64,000 nucleotides of DNA, taken from JBCBCP01 sp038530575. GTDB lineage: Bacteria; Pseudomonadota; Alphaproteobacteria; Rhodobacterales; Rhodobacteraceae. Below the pieces are notes generated by a model that was not told the origin of the DNA, made no database searches, and saw nothing but the letters and a program-made list of their open reading frames with translations. A program made the position numbers and the translations under genes. Shown piece after piece: positions 52,544 through 61,025 of the stretch (position 1 is its first letter; each line of letters starts with the position of its first letter). The DNA lies in the NCBI GenBank assembly GCA_038530575.1, contig JBCBCP010000002.1, positions 62,001 to 126,000 of the forward strand, in the 5' to 3' direction.

Positions 52544-53144
52544 AGCAGCCCGCGATCAGCTTGTTGAACGAATCCGCGCGGTGCGAGATCGCGTTTTTCT
52601 CCGCGAACGGCATTTCGGCAAAGGTGCGGTTGTGGCCTACCGGCTGGAACATCGGATCATAGCCATGCCCGTCCGCTCCGCGTGTTGGCCAAACCAGCGT
52701 GCCTTCGGCAGTTCCTTCGAATACTTCGTCGTGACCATCGGGCCATGCGAGCACAAGGGTCGAGCAAAACCGGGCCGTATAGGGCGGGTTAGAGCCGCTT
52801 TTGCCGATCAACGACCATGTTTTCTCCATGGCCATACGGAAATCGCGACCGTTTGGCGTTTCAGCCCAGTCTGCGGTGTAAACCCCCGGCGCCCCGTCCA
52901 AAGCGTCCACCACAATGCCGCTGTCATCGGCGAGCGCGGGCAGGCCTGTGGCCGTTGTTGCCGCATGCGCCTTGATCCGTGCATTTCCGACAAAGGTCGT
53001 TTCGGTTTCATCGGGCTCAGGCAAGTCACGCTCTGCCGCGCCGACAACGGTGATGCCGCGCGGCGCAAAGAGGGCGACCATCTCTTCGAGCTTGCCCGCG
53101 TTGTGCGTGGCCACAAGGATCGTATCGCCGGTGAACTTGCGCAT
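52536..53144 (-). CDS. rdgB: XTP/dITP pyrophosphatase (RdgB/HAM1)
   Basis: Removes inosine and xanthosine triphosphates to prevent their use in DNA. It starts with ILVATHNAGKLEEMVALFAPRG, has ADDSGIVVDALDGAPGVYTADW and HGYDPMFQPVGHNRTFAEM, the three substrate-binding segments. It has 202 residues. It sits between hemW and rph in a tight operon (8-bp overlap and one-base overlap). Confidence 0.96.
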   Translation of the reverse strand: MRKFTGDTILVATHNAGKLEEMVALFAPRGITVVGAAERDLPEPDETETTFVGNARIKAHAATTATGLPALADDSGIVVDALDGAPGVYTADWAETPNGRDFRMAMEKTWSLIGKSGSNPPYTARFCSTLVLAWPDGHDEVFEGTAEGTLVWPTRGADGHGYDPMFQPVGHNRTFAEMPFAEKNAISHRADSFNKLIAGCFD

Positions 53145-53857
53145 CAGGCGGTTGCTACTTTCTGTGCAGCGACCAGCTCGGCCACGCCCTTTTCAGCGAG
53201 GTCCATCAGGCTGTTCATCTGATCGCGGGAAAATGTCTGACCCTCGGCGCTCATCTGCACCTCGATCAGTTTGCCCGAGCCGGTGAGTATAAAGTTGCCG
53301 TCAACGCCGGCCTCTGAGTCCTCGGGGTAGTCGAGGTCGAGCACAGGCTGCCCCGCGTAGATCCCGCAGGACACCGCCGCGACCGGGTCGATAAGCGGGT
53401 CGGATACCACATCGCCCGCTTTCATCAACGCGTTCACCGCAAGGCGCAGGGCAACCCAACCGCCGGTGATCGACGCGCAGCGCGTTCCGCCATCCGCTTG
53501 GATTACGTCGCAATCGACGGTGATCTGCCGCTCCCCCAGCGCTGAACGGTCAACACCGGCCCGCAACGCGCGCCCGATCAGCCGCTGAATTTCAACGGTT
53601 CGTCCACCCTGCTTGCCCGAAGCGGCTTCCCGCCGCATCCGGGTGTTTGTCGCGCGGGGCAGCATACCATATTCTGCCGTGACCCAGCCCAGACCGGACC
53701 CCTTGATAAAGGGCGGCACGCGATCTTCGATCGTTGCAGTGCACAGGACGTGGGTGTCGCCCATCTTGATCAAAACAGACCCTTCGGCGTGCTTTGTAAA
53801 TCCGGTCTCGATTGAAACCGGGCGCATTTCGTTTAACTCTCTGCCAGAGGGTCGCAT
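53144..53857 (-). CDS. rph: Ribonuclease PH
   Basis: Phosphate-dependent 3' exoribonuclease that trims tRNA 3' ends. It starts MRPSGRELNEMRPVSIETGF, and has HVLCTATIEDRVPPF, EYGMLPRATNTRMRREA, IQRLIGRALRAGVD and VQADGGTRCASITGGWVALR-type blocks (here VIQADGGTR). ATG 53857 gives 237 residues, the normal length; the longer open frame runs into hrcA. It is divergent from hrcA (90 bp). Confidence 0.96.
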   Translation of the reverse strand: MRPSGRELNEMRPVSIETGFTKHAEGSVLIKMGDTHVLCTATIEDRVPPFIKGSGLGWVTAEYGMLPRATNTRMRREAASGKQGGRTVEIQRLIGRALRAGVDRSALGERQITVDCDVIQADGGTRCASITGGWVALRLAVNALMKAGDVVSDPLIDPVAAVSCGIYAGQPVLDLDYPEDSEAGVDGNFILTGSGKLIEVQMSAEGQTFSRDQMNSLMDLAEKGVAELVAAQKVATA

Positions 53858-53947
53858 GGCTGCTCCTTTGCTTTGGCCCGGGGATATCGCCCGGCAAAGG
53901 CGCATGGCAAGCGCGATCCGCATTCGTTTTCTATAAACGTCGGAGCA

Positions 53948-55009
53948 ATGACGGACAGCGCGCAAATTCTTGGAGAGTTGAACGATCGCTCGCGCGAGGT
54001 GTTTCGCCGTGTGGTCGAGGGTTACCTGAATAATGGTGATCCGGTGGGCAGCCGCACTCTGACTCGGGACTTTTCGGAAAAGGTGAGCGCGGCAACGATC
54101 CGCAATGTGATGCAGGACCTGGAATATCTTGGCCTGCTGGATAGCCCTCATGTCAGTGCGGGGCGCGTGCCGACGCAGCTTGGGCTGCGAATGTTTGTCG
54201 ACGGGTTGATGGAAGTGGGTGTGCCCGACACATCCGACCGGGAAAAGATTGACGCAACGCTCGGATCAAACACGGATGATGTGGCCAGCCTTCTGGATTC
54301 GGTTGGCTCGGCCCTTTCCGGGGTGACGCAGGGGGCTAGCCTGGTCCTGACTCCCAAGCGCGAGGCGCCGATCAAGCATATCGAGTTTGTATCCCTTGCC
54401 GCTGACCGGGCGCTGGTGGTTCTGGTGTTCGCGGATGGCACTGTCGAGAACCGCGTGTTCCAACCCCCGCCTGGTCACACGCCCAGCGCCATGCGGGAGG
54501 CTGGGAATTTCCTGAACGCGCTGATCGAGGGCAAGACGCTGAGCGAGGCGCAACTGTCGCTGACTTCTCAGATCGCCGAAAAGCGTTCGCAGATTGACCA
54601 GCTGGCCCGTGAATTGGTCGACAGCGGCATGGCCGTTTGGGAAAGCGGAAGCCAAGACGCGCGGCTGATCGTGCGCGGCCGGGCCAACCTGCTAAGCGAG
54701 GATGGTAAGGCCGAGGATCTGGATCGAATCCGTTCGCTGTTCGATGATCTGGAGCGGAAACGCGATATTGCTGAATTCCTCGAACTGGCCGAGGCAGGTC
54801 AGGGCGTGCGCATCTTTATCGGGTCGGAAAACAAACTTTTTTCGCTTTCGGGTTCCTCTTTGGTGGTTTCCCCATATATGAACGCGGATCGAAAGATCGT
54901 GGGCGCGGTCGGGGTTATCGGACCCACGCGCCTGAACTACGGACGGATTGTGCCGATTGTCGATTATACTGCCCAGTTGGTGGGGCGGCTTCTGGGCGAT
55001 CGGAGCTAG
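53948..55009 (+). CDS. hrcA: Heat-inducible transcription repressor HrcA
   Basis: Repressor that binds CIRCE elements upstream of chaperone genes and is kept active by GroEL. The N-terminal winged helix has VEGYLNNGDPVGSRTLTR and VSAATIRNVMQDLEYLGLLDSPHVSAGRVPT. It has 353 residues. No CIRCE-like inverted repeat is visible in its own 90-bp leader, so autoregulation by CIRCE is not supported here. grpE follows nine bases after. Confidence 0.94.
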   Translation: MTDSAQILGELNDRSREVFRRVVEGYLNNGDPVGSRTLTRDFSEKVSAATIRNVMQDLEYLGLLDSPHVSAGRVPTQLGLRMFVDGLMEVGVPDTSDREKIDATLGSNTDDVASLLDSVGSALSGVTQGASLVLTPKREAPIKHIEFVSLAADRALVVLVFADGTVENRVFQPPPGHTPSAMREAGNFLNALIEGKTLSEAQLSLTSQIAEKRSQIDQLARELVDSGMAVWESGSQDARLIVRGRANLLSEDGKAEDLDRIRSLFDDLERKRDIAEFLELAEAGQGVRIFIGSENKLFSLSGSSLVVSPYMNADRKIVGAVGVIGPTRLNYGRIVPIVDYTAQLVGRLLGDRS

Positions 55010-55018
55010 AGGGGCATT

Positions 55019-55579
55019 ATGGCAACGCGTAAAGAACCCGAATTCCTCGATGATTTGGTCGATGCAGAGGCGGAAGAATATGCCGATGACATGGCCGAGA
55101 TTGACGAAGAAGCGATTGAACTGGACGAGCTGCGCGCGGAGCGGGATGCACTGCTCGACAAATGGAAGCGCGCATTGGCCGATGCAGAAAACGCGCGCAA
55201 ACGCTCTGACAAGGATCGTCGCGAGGCTGAGAATTATGGTGGGTCGAAGTTGGCGCGTGACATGTTGCCTGTCTACGACAACATGAAACGCGCGCTCGAG
55301 GCCGCCACGGATGAGCAGCGCGAGGTGTCCGCCGCTCTTCTTGAGGGGGTTGAGCTCACCATGCGAGAGCTACTGAACGTTTTCAAAAAGCATGGTATTG
55401 AAATGATTGCGCCGGAAGTCGGAGACACCTTCGATCCGAAACTGCATCAGGCGATGTTTGAAGCGCCTGTTCCAGGTACAAAGGCGGGCGAGATCATTCA
55501 GGTGGCGGCAGAGGGCTTTCTGCTGCACGACCGTTTGTTGCGCCCGGCTCAAGTTGGTGTGTCTTCGTTCACCGGTTGA
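55019..55579 (+). CDS. grpE: Nucleotide exchange factor GrpE
   Basis: Releases ADP from DnaK in the Hsp70 cycle. The acidic, long helical N-terminal half (EAEEYADDMAEIDEEAIELDEL in overlapping heptads) is followed by WKRALADAENARKRSDKDR and the C-terminal beta domain with DPKLHQAMFEAPVPGTKAGEIIQ. It has 186 residues. hrcA-grpE is a common pair. A terminator follows at 55605. Confidence 0.95.
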   Translation: MATRKEPEFLDDLVDAEAEEYADDMAEIDEEAIELDELRAERDALLDKWKRALADAENARKRSDKDRREAENYGGSKLARDMLPVYDNMKRALEAATDEQREVSAALLEGVELTMRELLNVFKKHGIEMIAPEVGDTFDPKLHQAMFEAPVPGTKAGEIIQVAAEGFLLHDRLLRPAQVGVSSFTG

Positions 55580-55604
55580 TTGAGCCACCCTTTCCAAATT
55601 TTTT

Positions 55605-55638
55605 GGGGCCGCGCGGTTCGCGTCGGCCCCGTTTTTTT
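55605..55638 (+). terminator. Strong terminator after grpE
   Basis: GGGGCCG at 55605-55611 pairs with CGGCCCC at 55624-55630 across a 12-base loop that can itself pair, followed by GTTTTTTT. Confidence 0.9.
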
Positions 55639-55880
55639 GTTCGCGCGGTAATTCGATAACCCGAGGTAGAATCAGCCCAACTCTGTCCAAGGGTGAGTCG
55701 TGCGTTCGAGCAGGTGTTTTGGTGCCTTGCTGCCGCGCAGCATAACTTGACAGACGAAATGTCACAGGGCTCTGACACGCAAAAATGTGTGCTGTCGTAT
55801 ACCAACCGTCGTGCACACTTGTTTTCCCACCTGGGCTAGGTTTCGGAAAACAAGACAAAAATCGCTGCCACATCAAAGAA

Positions 55881-55961
55881 ATTTACAGACAACCTTCGAC
55901 AGGCGGCAAAACATTTACAGGAAAAGCGTTGTTTGATCGGGATCAAGCCACGGATTTACAG
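55881..55961 (+). repeat. Three ATTTACAG direct repeats
   Basis: Identical 8-mers at 55881-55888, 55913-55920 and 55954-55961, spaced 32 and 41 bp apart, flanking the FNR box. They may be operator half-sites for an unknown regulator of acetate genes. Confidence 0.5.
55933..55946. promoter_or_regulatory. FNR-type box upstream of acsA
   Basis: TTGATCGGGATCAA is a perfect TTGAT-N4-ATCAA site. Its centre lies 41.5 bp upstream of the start predicted from the -10 element TATTAA at 55969-55974, which is the class II activation position. Confidence 0.75.
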
Positions 55962-56053
55962 ACTGGTGTATTAAAGACGTAGCTGAAATGCGCCGCGTGG
56001 CGCTGGCTAGACGCTGCAACATAGCTGCGCTGGCCAAAACTGGAGGAGACACC

Positions 56054-58024
56054 ATGAACGTCCAGAACACCCCCAATGCGGCCACTTTTCCCCCGTCGGC
56101 TGACGTTAAGTCGCGCGCGCATATCGACGCCGATGGCTACGCCAAAATGTATGCCCAGTCCGTGAACGACCCTGAAGGGTTCTGGGCAGAGCACGGCCAG
56201 CGCGTCGACTGGATAAAGCCGTTCACCAAAGTCAAAAACACCTCGTTCACGCCAGGCAACATCGATATCCGCTGGTTCGAAGATGGTACGCTGAACGTGG
56301 CGGCTAACTGCATTGATCGGCATTTGGAAACTCGTGGCGATCAGACGGCGATCATCTGGGAGCCTGATAGCCCGGAAACGCCAGCACAACACATTACATA
56401 CCGCGATCTGCACCGCTCGGTTTGTCGCATGGCAAATATTCTTGAAGAGCTGGGCGTTCGCAAAGGCGACCGGGTTGTCATTTACCTCCCCATGATCCCG
56501 GAAGCCGCTTACGCGATGCTGGCCTGTGCCCGCATCGGTGCCATCCACTCGATCGTCTTCGCCGGGTTTTCGCCCGACGCGCTGGGCGCGCGGATCAACG
56601 GGTGTGACGCCAAAGTCGTGATTACCGCAGACTACGCCCCGCGCGGTGGTCGGGAAACGCCGCTCAAGTCCAACACGGATGCGGCGCTTCTGCATTGCGA
56701 CGCGCGGGTTAAGTGCCTGGTCGTCAAGCGCACGGGCGGTCAGACCACGTGGACCGACCGCGATTATGACTACAATGAAATGGCGCTTGAGGCGTCGGAC
56801 TATTGCGCCCCGGCCGAGATGAATGCCGAGGATCCGCTGTTTATCCTCTACACCTCAGGCTCCACCGGTCAGCCGAAGGGTGTTGTGCACACGACGGGCG
56901 GCTATCTGGTCTATGCCTCGATGACGCATCAGTACACGTTCGACTATCATGAGGGCGACATCTTTTGGTGTACCGCTGATGTGGGCTGGGTCACCGGTCA
57001 CAGCTATATCGTTTATGGCCCGCTGGCGAACGGCGCGACGACGATCATGTTCGAAGGCGTGCCGACCTACCCCGATGCCGGCCGGTTCTGGGAAGTGTGC
57101 GAAAAGCACAAGGTCAACCAGTTCTACACCGCGCCCACCGCGATCCGCGCGCTGATGGGGCAGGGCAACGAGTTTGTCACCAAATACGACCTGTCCAGCC
57201 TGCGCATCCTTGGTTCGGTCGGTGAGCCGATCAATCCCGAGGCGTGGAACTGGTACAATGACGTGGTCGGCAAGGGCAAATGCCCCATCGTCGATACGTT
57301 CTGGCAGACCGAAACCGGCGGTCACATGCTGACCCCACTGCCAGGTGCAACAGACCTCAAGCCTGGCTCAGCGCAGCAGCCGTTCTTTGGCGTGCAGCCG
57401 GTTGTGCTCGACCCGCAAAGCGGTGTCGAGATCGAGGGCAATGGCGTTGAGGGCGTCTTGTGCATGAAGGACAGCTGGCCCGGGCAGATGCGCACCGTCT
57501 GGGGCGATCACGAGCGGTTCGAAAAGACCTACTTTGGTGATTACAAAGGCTACTACTTCTCTGGCGACGGCTGCCGCCGCGATGCGGATGGTGATTACTG
57601 GATCACGGGCCGCGTCGACGACGTGATCAACGTGTCTGGCCACAGGATGGGGACTGCGGAGGTTGAATCCGCTCTGGTTGCTCATGCCAAGGTGGCGGAG
57701 GCCGCGGTTGTCGGCTATCCCCATGACGTCAAAGGGCAGGGCATCTACGCCTACGTCACCCTGATGAATGGCGTCGAGCCGACCCCCGAGCTGCGCAAGG
57801 AGCTTGAGGTGTGGGTCCGGACAGAGATTGGTCCAATCGCCAAACCGGACCTGATCCAGTGGGCGCCGGGCCTGCCTAAGACTCGCTCGGGCAAGATCAT
57901 GCGCCGGATCCTGCGCAAGATTGCCGAGGATGATTTTGGCGCGCTGGGCGACACGTCGACGCTTGCTGATCCTTCTGTCGTGGATGATCTGATCGAAAAC
58001 CGCATGAATCGGGCGGCCTCGTGA
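56054..58024 (+). CDS. acsA: Acetyl-CoA synthetase
   Basis: AMP-forming ligase: acetate + ATP + CoA to acetyl-CoA + AMP + PPi, for growth on acetate. The adenylate-forming core has LYTSGSTGQPKGVVHTTGG near residue 264, YTAPTAIRALM, DTFWQTETGGHM and YYFSGDGCRRDADGDYWITGR near residue 500. The C-terminal PKTRSGKIMRRILRKIAED carries the catalytic lysine that acetylation inactivates. ATG 56054 with GGAGGAG gives 656 residues. Its stop overlaps adk by TGATG. Confidence 0.97.
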   Translation: MNVQNTPNAATFPPSADVKSRAHIDADGYAKMYAQSVNDPEGFWAEHGQRVDWIKPFTKVKNTSFTPGNIDIRWFEDGTLNVAANCIDRHLETRGDQTAIIWEPDSPETPAQHITYRDLHRSVCRMANILEELGVRKGDRVVIYLPMIPEAAYAMLACARIGAIHSIVFAGFSPDALGARINGCDAKVVITADYAPRGGRETPLKSNTDAALLHCDARVKCLVVKRTGGQTTWTDRDYDYNEMALEASDYCAPAEMNAEDPLFILYTSGSTGQPKGVVHTTGGYLVYASMTHQYTFDYHEGDIFWCTADVGWVTGHSYIVYGPLANGATTIMFEGVPTYPDAGRFWEVCEKHKVNQFYTAPTAIRALMGQGNEFVTKYDLSSLRILGSVGEPINPEAWNWYNDVVGKGKCPIVDTFWQTETGGHMLTPLPGATDLKPGSAQQPFFGVQPVVLDPQSGVEIEGNGVEGVLCMKDSWPGQMRTVWGDHERFEKTYFGDYKGYYFSGDGCRRDADGDYWITGRVDDVINVSGHRMGTAEVESALVAHAKVAEAAVVGYPHDVKGQGIYAYVTLMNGVEPTPELRKELEVWVRTEIGPIAKPDLIQWAPGLPKTRSGKIMRRILRKIAEDDFGALGDTSTLADPSVVDDLIENRMNRAAS

Positions 58025-58647
58025 TGGACGGCGCAGTTGCAGAAACCCTGACCCGTCCTGTCAATGTCATCCTGCTTGGGCCTCCGGGCGCGGGCAAGGG
58101 TACGCAGGCCGAACGTCTGGTCGCTGATCTGGGCATGGTGCAGCTCTCCACTGGGGACATGCTGCGCGCGGCCAAATCCAGCGGGACAGAGATGGGCAAC
58201 CGCGTCGCCGAAGTGATGGCGCGCGGTGAGTTGGTGACGGACGAAATCGTCATCGGTTTGATCGAGGAAAAACTGACCAGCGCAGACGGTGGCGGTTTTA
58301 TCTTTGATGGCTTTCCTCGGACGCTGGCCCAGGCGGATGCGCTGGGCGAGCTTCTTGAGCGGACGGGTCATACCCTGGACGCGGTGATCGAGATGCAAGT
58401 CGATGATGCGATCTTGGTCGACCGTATTGTGGGCCGCGCTGAGCAGGCCCGCGCTGCGGGTCAGCAGGTGCGGGCGGATGACAACGCCGAAAGCCTCAAG
58501 CTGCGGCTCATGGAATACTACAAGAAGACCTCGCCGCTGATTGGCTACTTCCATGCCAAAGGCGTGCTGCAATCGCTCGACGCGATGGGGGAGATCGATG
58601 CGATCGCCCTCGAGTTGTCGAGCCTGGTGAAGGCGGCAAGTGCCTGA
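58024..58647 (+). CDS. adk: Adenylate kinase (short-LID type)
   Basis: Converts AMP + ATP to 2 ADP. It shows the P-loop LLGPPGAGKGTQAERLV near residue 18, STGDMLRAA, FIFDGFPRTLAQADAL and a short LID with VGRAEQARAAGQQVRADDN, lacking the long zinc-type lid. ATG 58024 (or GTG 58021) overlaps the acsA stop, giving ~207 residues. Position right after acsA suggests it recycles the AMP made by that enzyme; it may be a second copy beside a housekeeping adk in a ribosomal operon, which this window cannot show. Confidence 0.92.
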   Translation: MDGAVAETLTRPVNVILLGPPGAGKGTQAERLVADLGMVQLSTGDMLRAAKSSGTEMGNRVAEVMARGELVTDEIVIGLIEEKLTSADGGGFIFDGFPRTLAQADALGELLERTGHTLDAVIEMQVDDAILVDRIVGRAEQARAAGQQVRADDNAESLKLRLMEYYKKTSPLIGYFHAKGVLQSLDAMGEIDAIALELSSLVKAASA

Positions 58648-58659
58648 GCCGACCCTGTC

Positions 58660-58673
58660 TTGATCTGTGTCAA
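58660..58673. promoter_or_regulatory. FNR-like box upstream of the symporter pair
   Basis: TTGATCTGTGTCAA matches TTGAT-N4-ATCAA with one mismatch. It lies 12 bp after adk and 175 bp before the DUF4212 gene. I could not pair it with a -10 element at the class II distance. The rest of the 200-bp gap is otherwise featureless apart from a GGATAGGAGGA ribosome-binding site. Confidence 0.5.
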
Positions 58674-58848
58674 AGTCGGCACGGATCACAGCAGGCAAAA
58701 CTGATCGGAAGATCAAGGTGGATCAGCCCAAAGGGTAGGGCGGAAACCATCTCATCCGCCCCGACCACAGCGCCGGGACGGCAAAGCCCAAGGGGATTAT
58801 CGGCACAGTGCGCGTCGCCCCTCAACTAAACGGATAGGAGGAACCGCC

Positions 58849-59136
58849 ATGGCGGACCAAACCACCAATAGCACTGCGGCTAGCGCAGAAACCGACAAGG
58901 GGTATTGGGCCGCGAATGTGCGGATGATCCTGATTTCCCTCGTCGTCTGGGCACTTGTGTCCTTCGGCTTCGGGATTGTCCTGCGGCCTATGCTGAGCGG
59001 TATTGCCGTCGGCGGAACCGATTTGGGCTTCTGGTTTGCCCAGCAAGGTTCGATCCTCGTCTTCCTCGCGCTGATCTTCTTCTACGCGTGGCGGATGAAC
59101 AAGCTCGACAGAGAATACGGCGTTGAGGAGGACTGA
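58849..59136 (+). CDS. DUF4212 symporter small subunit
   Basis: A 95-residue membrane protein with two helices (residues ~25-46 and ~62-81) and a charged C-terminus RMNKLDREYGVEED. The small-large pair with the next gene (two-base gap) fits the sodium/substrate symporter small-subunit family DUF4212, found beside VC_2705-type symporters. It probably stabilises the large subunit. Confidence 0.9.
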   Translation: MADQTTNSTAASAETDKGYWAANVRMILISLVVWALVSFGFGIVLRPMLSGIAVGGTDLGFWFAQQGSILVFLALIFFYAWRMNKLDREYGVEED

Positions 59137-59138
59137 AC

Positions 59139-60920
59139 GTGGACCAGTTTACGCTTAACCTGCTGTTTGTGGGCGCATCCTTTGCGCTTTACATCGGCAT
59201 CGCTGTCTGGGCCCGTGCGGGTTCGACCAGCGAATTCTACGCCGCCGGTCGCGGCGTTCACCCGGTCACCAACGGCATGGCAACGGCAGCTGACTGGATG
59301 TCGGCGGCTTCGTTCATCTCGATGGCGGGCCTGATCGCCTTTACCGGCTACGATAACTCGTCGTTCCTGATGGGTTGGACCGGTGGCTACGTGCTGCTGG
59401 CGCTGCTGCTTGCACCTTACCTGCGCAAGTTCGGCAAATTCACCGTGTCGGAGTTCATTGGCGACCGCTTCTACAGCTCGACCGCGCGCCTTGTGGCCGT
59501 GATCTGTCTGCTTGTGGCCTCTATCACCTACGTGATTGGCCAGATGCAGGGTGTGGGCATCGCCTTTGGCCGCTTCCTTGAGATCGACACGACCTGGGGT
59601 CTGCTGATCGGCTCCTGCGTGGTGTTCGCCTACGCGGTGTTTGGTGGCATGAAGGGTGTGACCTACACCCAGGTCGCGCAGTACTGCGTGCTGATCACCG
59701 CCTACACGATCCCGGCGGTCTTTATCTCGTTGCAGCTGACGGGCAATCCGATCCCGGCGCTGGGCCTCTTTGGTTCGGTTGAAGGTGGTGAGCCGCTGCT
59801 GACCAAGCTGGACGCAATCGTGACCGACCTTGGCTTCAAGGAATACACGGCGGCGCACGGATCGACCATCAACATGGTTCTGTTCACGTTGTCGCTGATG
59901 ATCGGTACCGCGGGTCTGCCCCACGTGATCATGCGCTTCTTTACCGTGCCCAAAGTGTCTGACGCACGTTGGTCGGCTGGCTGGACCCTGGTGTTCATTG
60001 CCCTGCTGTACCTCACGGCGCCGGCTGTTGGTGCGATGGCGCGCCTGAACATCTCTGAGCTGATGTGGCCGAATGGCACGTCCGGTGAAGCGGTAAGCGT
60101 CGAAGCGATCGAGTCCGATCCGGAATACGCCTGGATGGCGACGTGGCAGAAGACTGGCCTTCTCGATTGGGAAGACAAGAACGGCGACGGAAAGATTCAG
60201 TACTACAACGACAAGAACGCCGAGCTTCAGGAAAAAGCAGCGGCTCAGGGCTGGACCGGGAACGAACTGACTAAGTTCAACCGTGACATCCTTGTGCTGG
60301 CGAACCCTGAAATCGCGTCCTTGCCGGGCTGGGTTATTGGCCTTGTGGCAGCGGGTGGCCTTGCGGCGGCTCTGTCCACGGCGGCGGGTCTTCTGCTGGC
60401 GATCTCTTCGGCGGTCTCTCATGACCTTCTGAAGGGTCAACTGACGCCGAATATGTCAGAAAAGTCCGAACTGATGGCGGCACGGATCTCGATGGCGGCG
60501 GCGATTGTCGTGGCGGTCATTCTGGGTCTGAACCCACCGGGCTTTGCGGCCCAGACGGTGGCGCTGGCCTTTGGTCTTGCGGCGGCCTCGATCTTCCCTG
60601 CGCTGATGATGGGTATCTTCTCGACCCGCATCAACAACGTGGGCGCTGTGTCGGGTATGCTGGCCGGTCTGATCGTGACGCTGCTGTATATCTTCCTGCA
60701 CAAGGGCTGGTTCTTTATCCCGGACACCAATTCGTTCACAGATGCCAACCCGCTGCTGGGCCCGATCAAGTCGACCTCGTTCGGCGCAATCGGTGCCATG
60801 GTCAACTTCGCCGTCGCCTACGTGGTGTCCGGCATGACCAAGGAAACGCCGCAACACATCAAAGATCTCGTCGAAAGCGTGCGCATCCCCAAGGGTGCCG
60901 GTGCAGCGTCGGATCATTGA
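59139..60920 (+). CDS. Sodium/solute symporter, VC_2705 type
   Basis: Inner-membrane transporter of 593 residues with about 13 hydrophobic helices. SSS-family marks are the AAGRGVHPVTNGMATAADWMSAASF region near residue 30 and LAAALSTAAGLLLAISSAVSHDL near residue 410. A hydrophilic insert near residues 320-385 contains DKNGDGKIQYYND, an EF-hand-like loop. The start is GTG 59139. Close homologues import acetate or similar acids (ActP-like), and the acsA context supports that, but the substrate is inferred. Confidence 0.92.
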   Translation: MDQFTLNLLFVGASFALYIGIAVWARAGSTSEFYAAGRGVHPVTNGMATAADWMSAASFISMAGLIAFTGYDNSSFLMGWTGGYVLLALLLAPYLRKFGKFTVSEFIGDRFYSSTARLVAVICLLVASITYVIGQMQGVGIAFGRFLEIDTTWGLLIGSCVVFAYAVFGGMKGVTYTQVAQYCVLITAYTIPAVFISLQLTGNPIPALGLFGSVEGGEPLLTKLDAIVTDLGFKEYTAAHGSTINMVLFTLSLMIGTAGLPHVIMRFFTVPKVSDARWSAGWTLVFIALLYLTAPAVGAMARLNISELMWPNGTSGEAVSVEAIESDPEYAWMATWQKTGLLDWEDKNGDGKIQYYNDKNAELQEKAAAQGWTGNELTKFNRDILVLANPEIASLPGWVIGLVAAGGLAAALSTAAGLLLAISSAVSHDLLKGQLTPNMSEKSELMAARISMAAAIVVAVILGLNPPGFAAQTVALAFGLAAASIFPALMMGIFSTRINNVGAVSGMLAGLIVTLLYIFLHKGWFFIPDTNSFTDANPLLGPIKSTSFGAIGAMVNFAVAYVVSGMTKETPQHIKDLVESVRIPKGAGAASDH

Positions 60921-60974
60921 TGGCTGGGCGCGGTGCAGATTTCTCTCCCCCTGCATCGCGCCACCCAACTACTG

Positions 60975-61008
60975 GACCTGCCCGTTTCTCGCGGGCAGGT
61001 CTTTTTTT
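60975..61008 (+). terminator. Strong terminator after the symporter
   Basis: GACCTGCCCG at 60975-60984 pairs perfectly with CGGGCAGGTC at 60992-61001, followed by seven T. The next gene starts 18 bp later, so its transcription needs read-through or a promoter within the symporter gene. Confidence 0.92.
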
Positions 61009-61025
61009 GATTTGAGGGCGCACAG

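Larger units (their letters stand above)
55639..56053. other. Regulatory gap upstream of acsA
   Basis: About 415 bp without a convincing gene. It holds three ATTTACAG copies (55881, 55913, 55954), a perfect FNR box (55933-55946) and a -10-like TATTAA at 55969-55974. The ribosome-binding site GGAGGAG lies just before the acsA ATG. The left part (55640-55870) contains nothing that I can name. Confidence 0.6.

Noticed and set aside
53858..53947. CIRCE operator upstream of hrcA
   Set aside because: No TTAGCACTC-N9-GAGTGCTAA or close variant is visible in the gap.
58701..58716. Another FNR box at TGATCGGAAGATCA
   Set aside because: The half-sites are six bases apart instead of four.
59082..60440. 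Minus-strand open frame of 452 codons
   Set aside because: Antisense to the symporter gene, extreme His/Arg/Gln composition, no domain.
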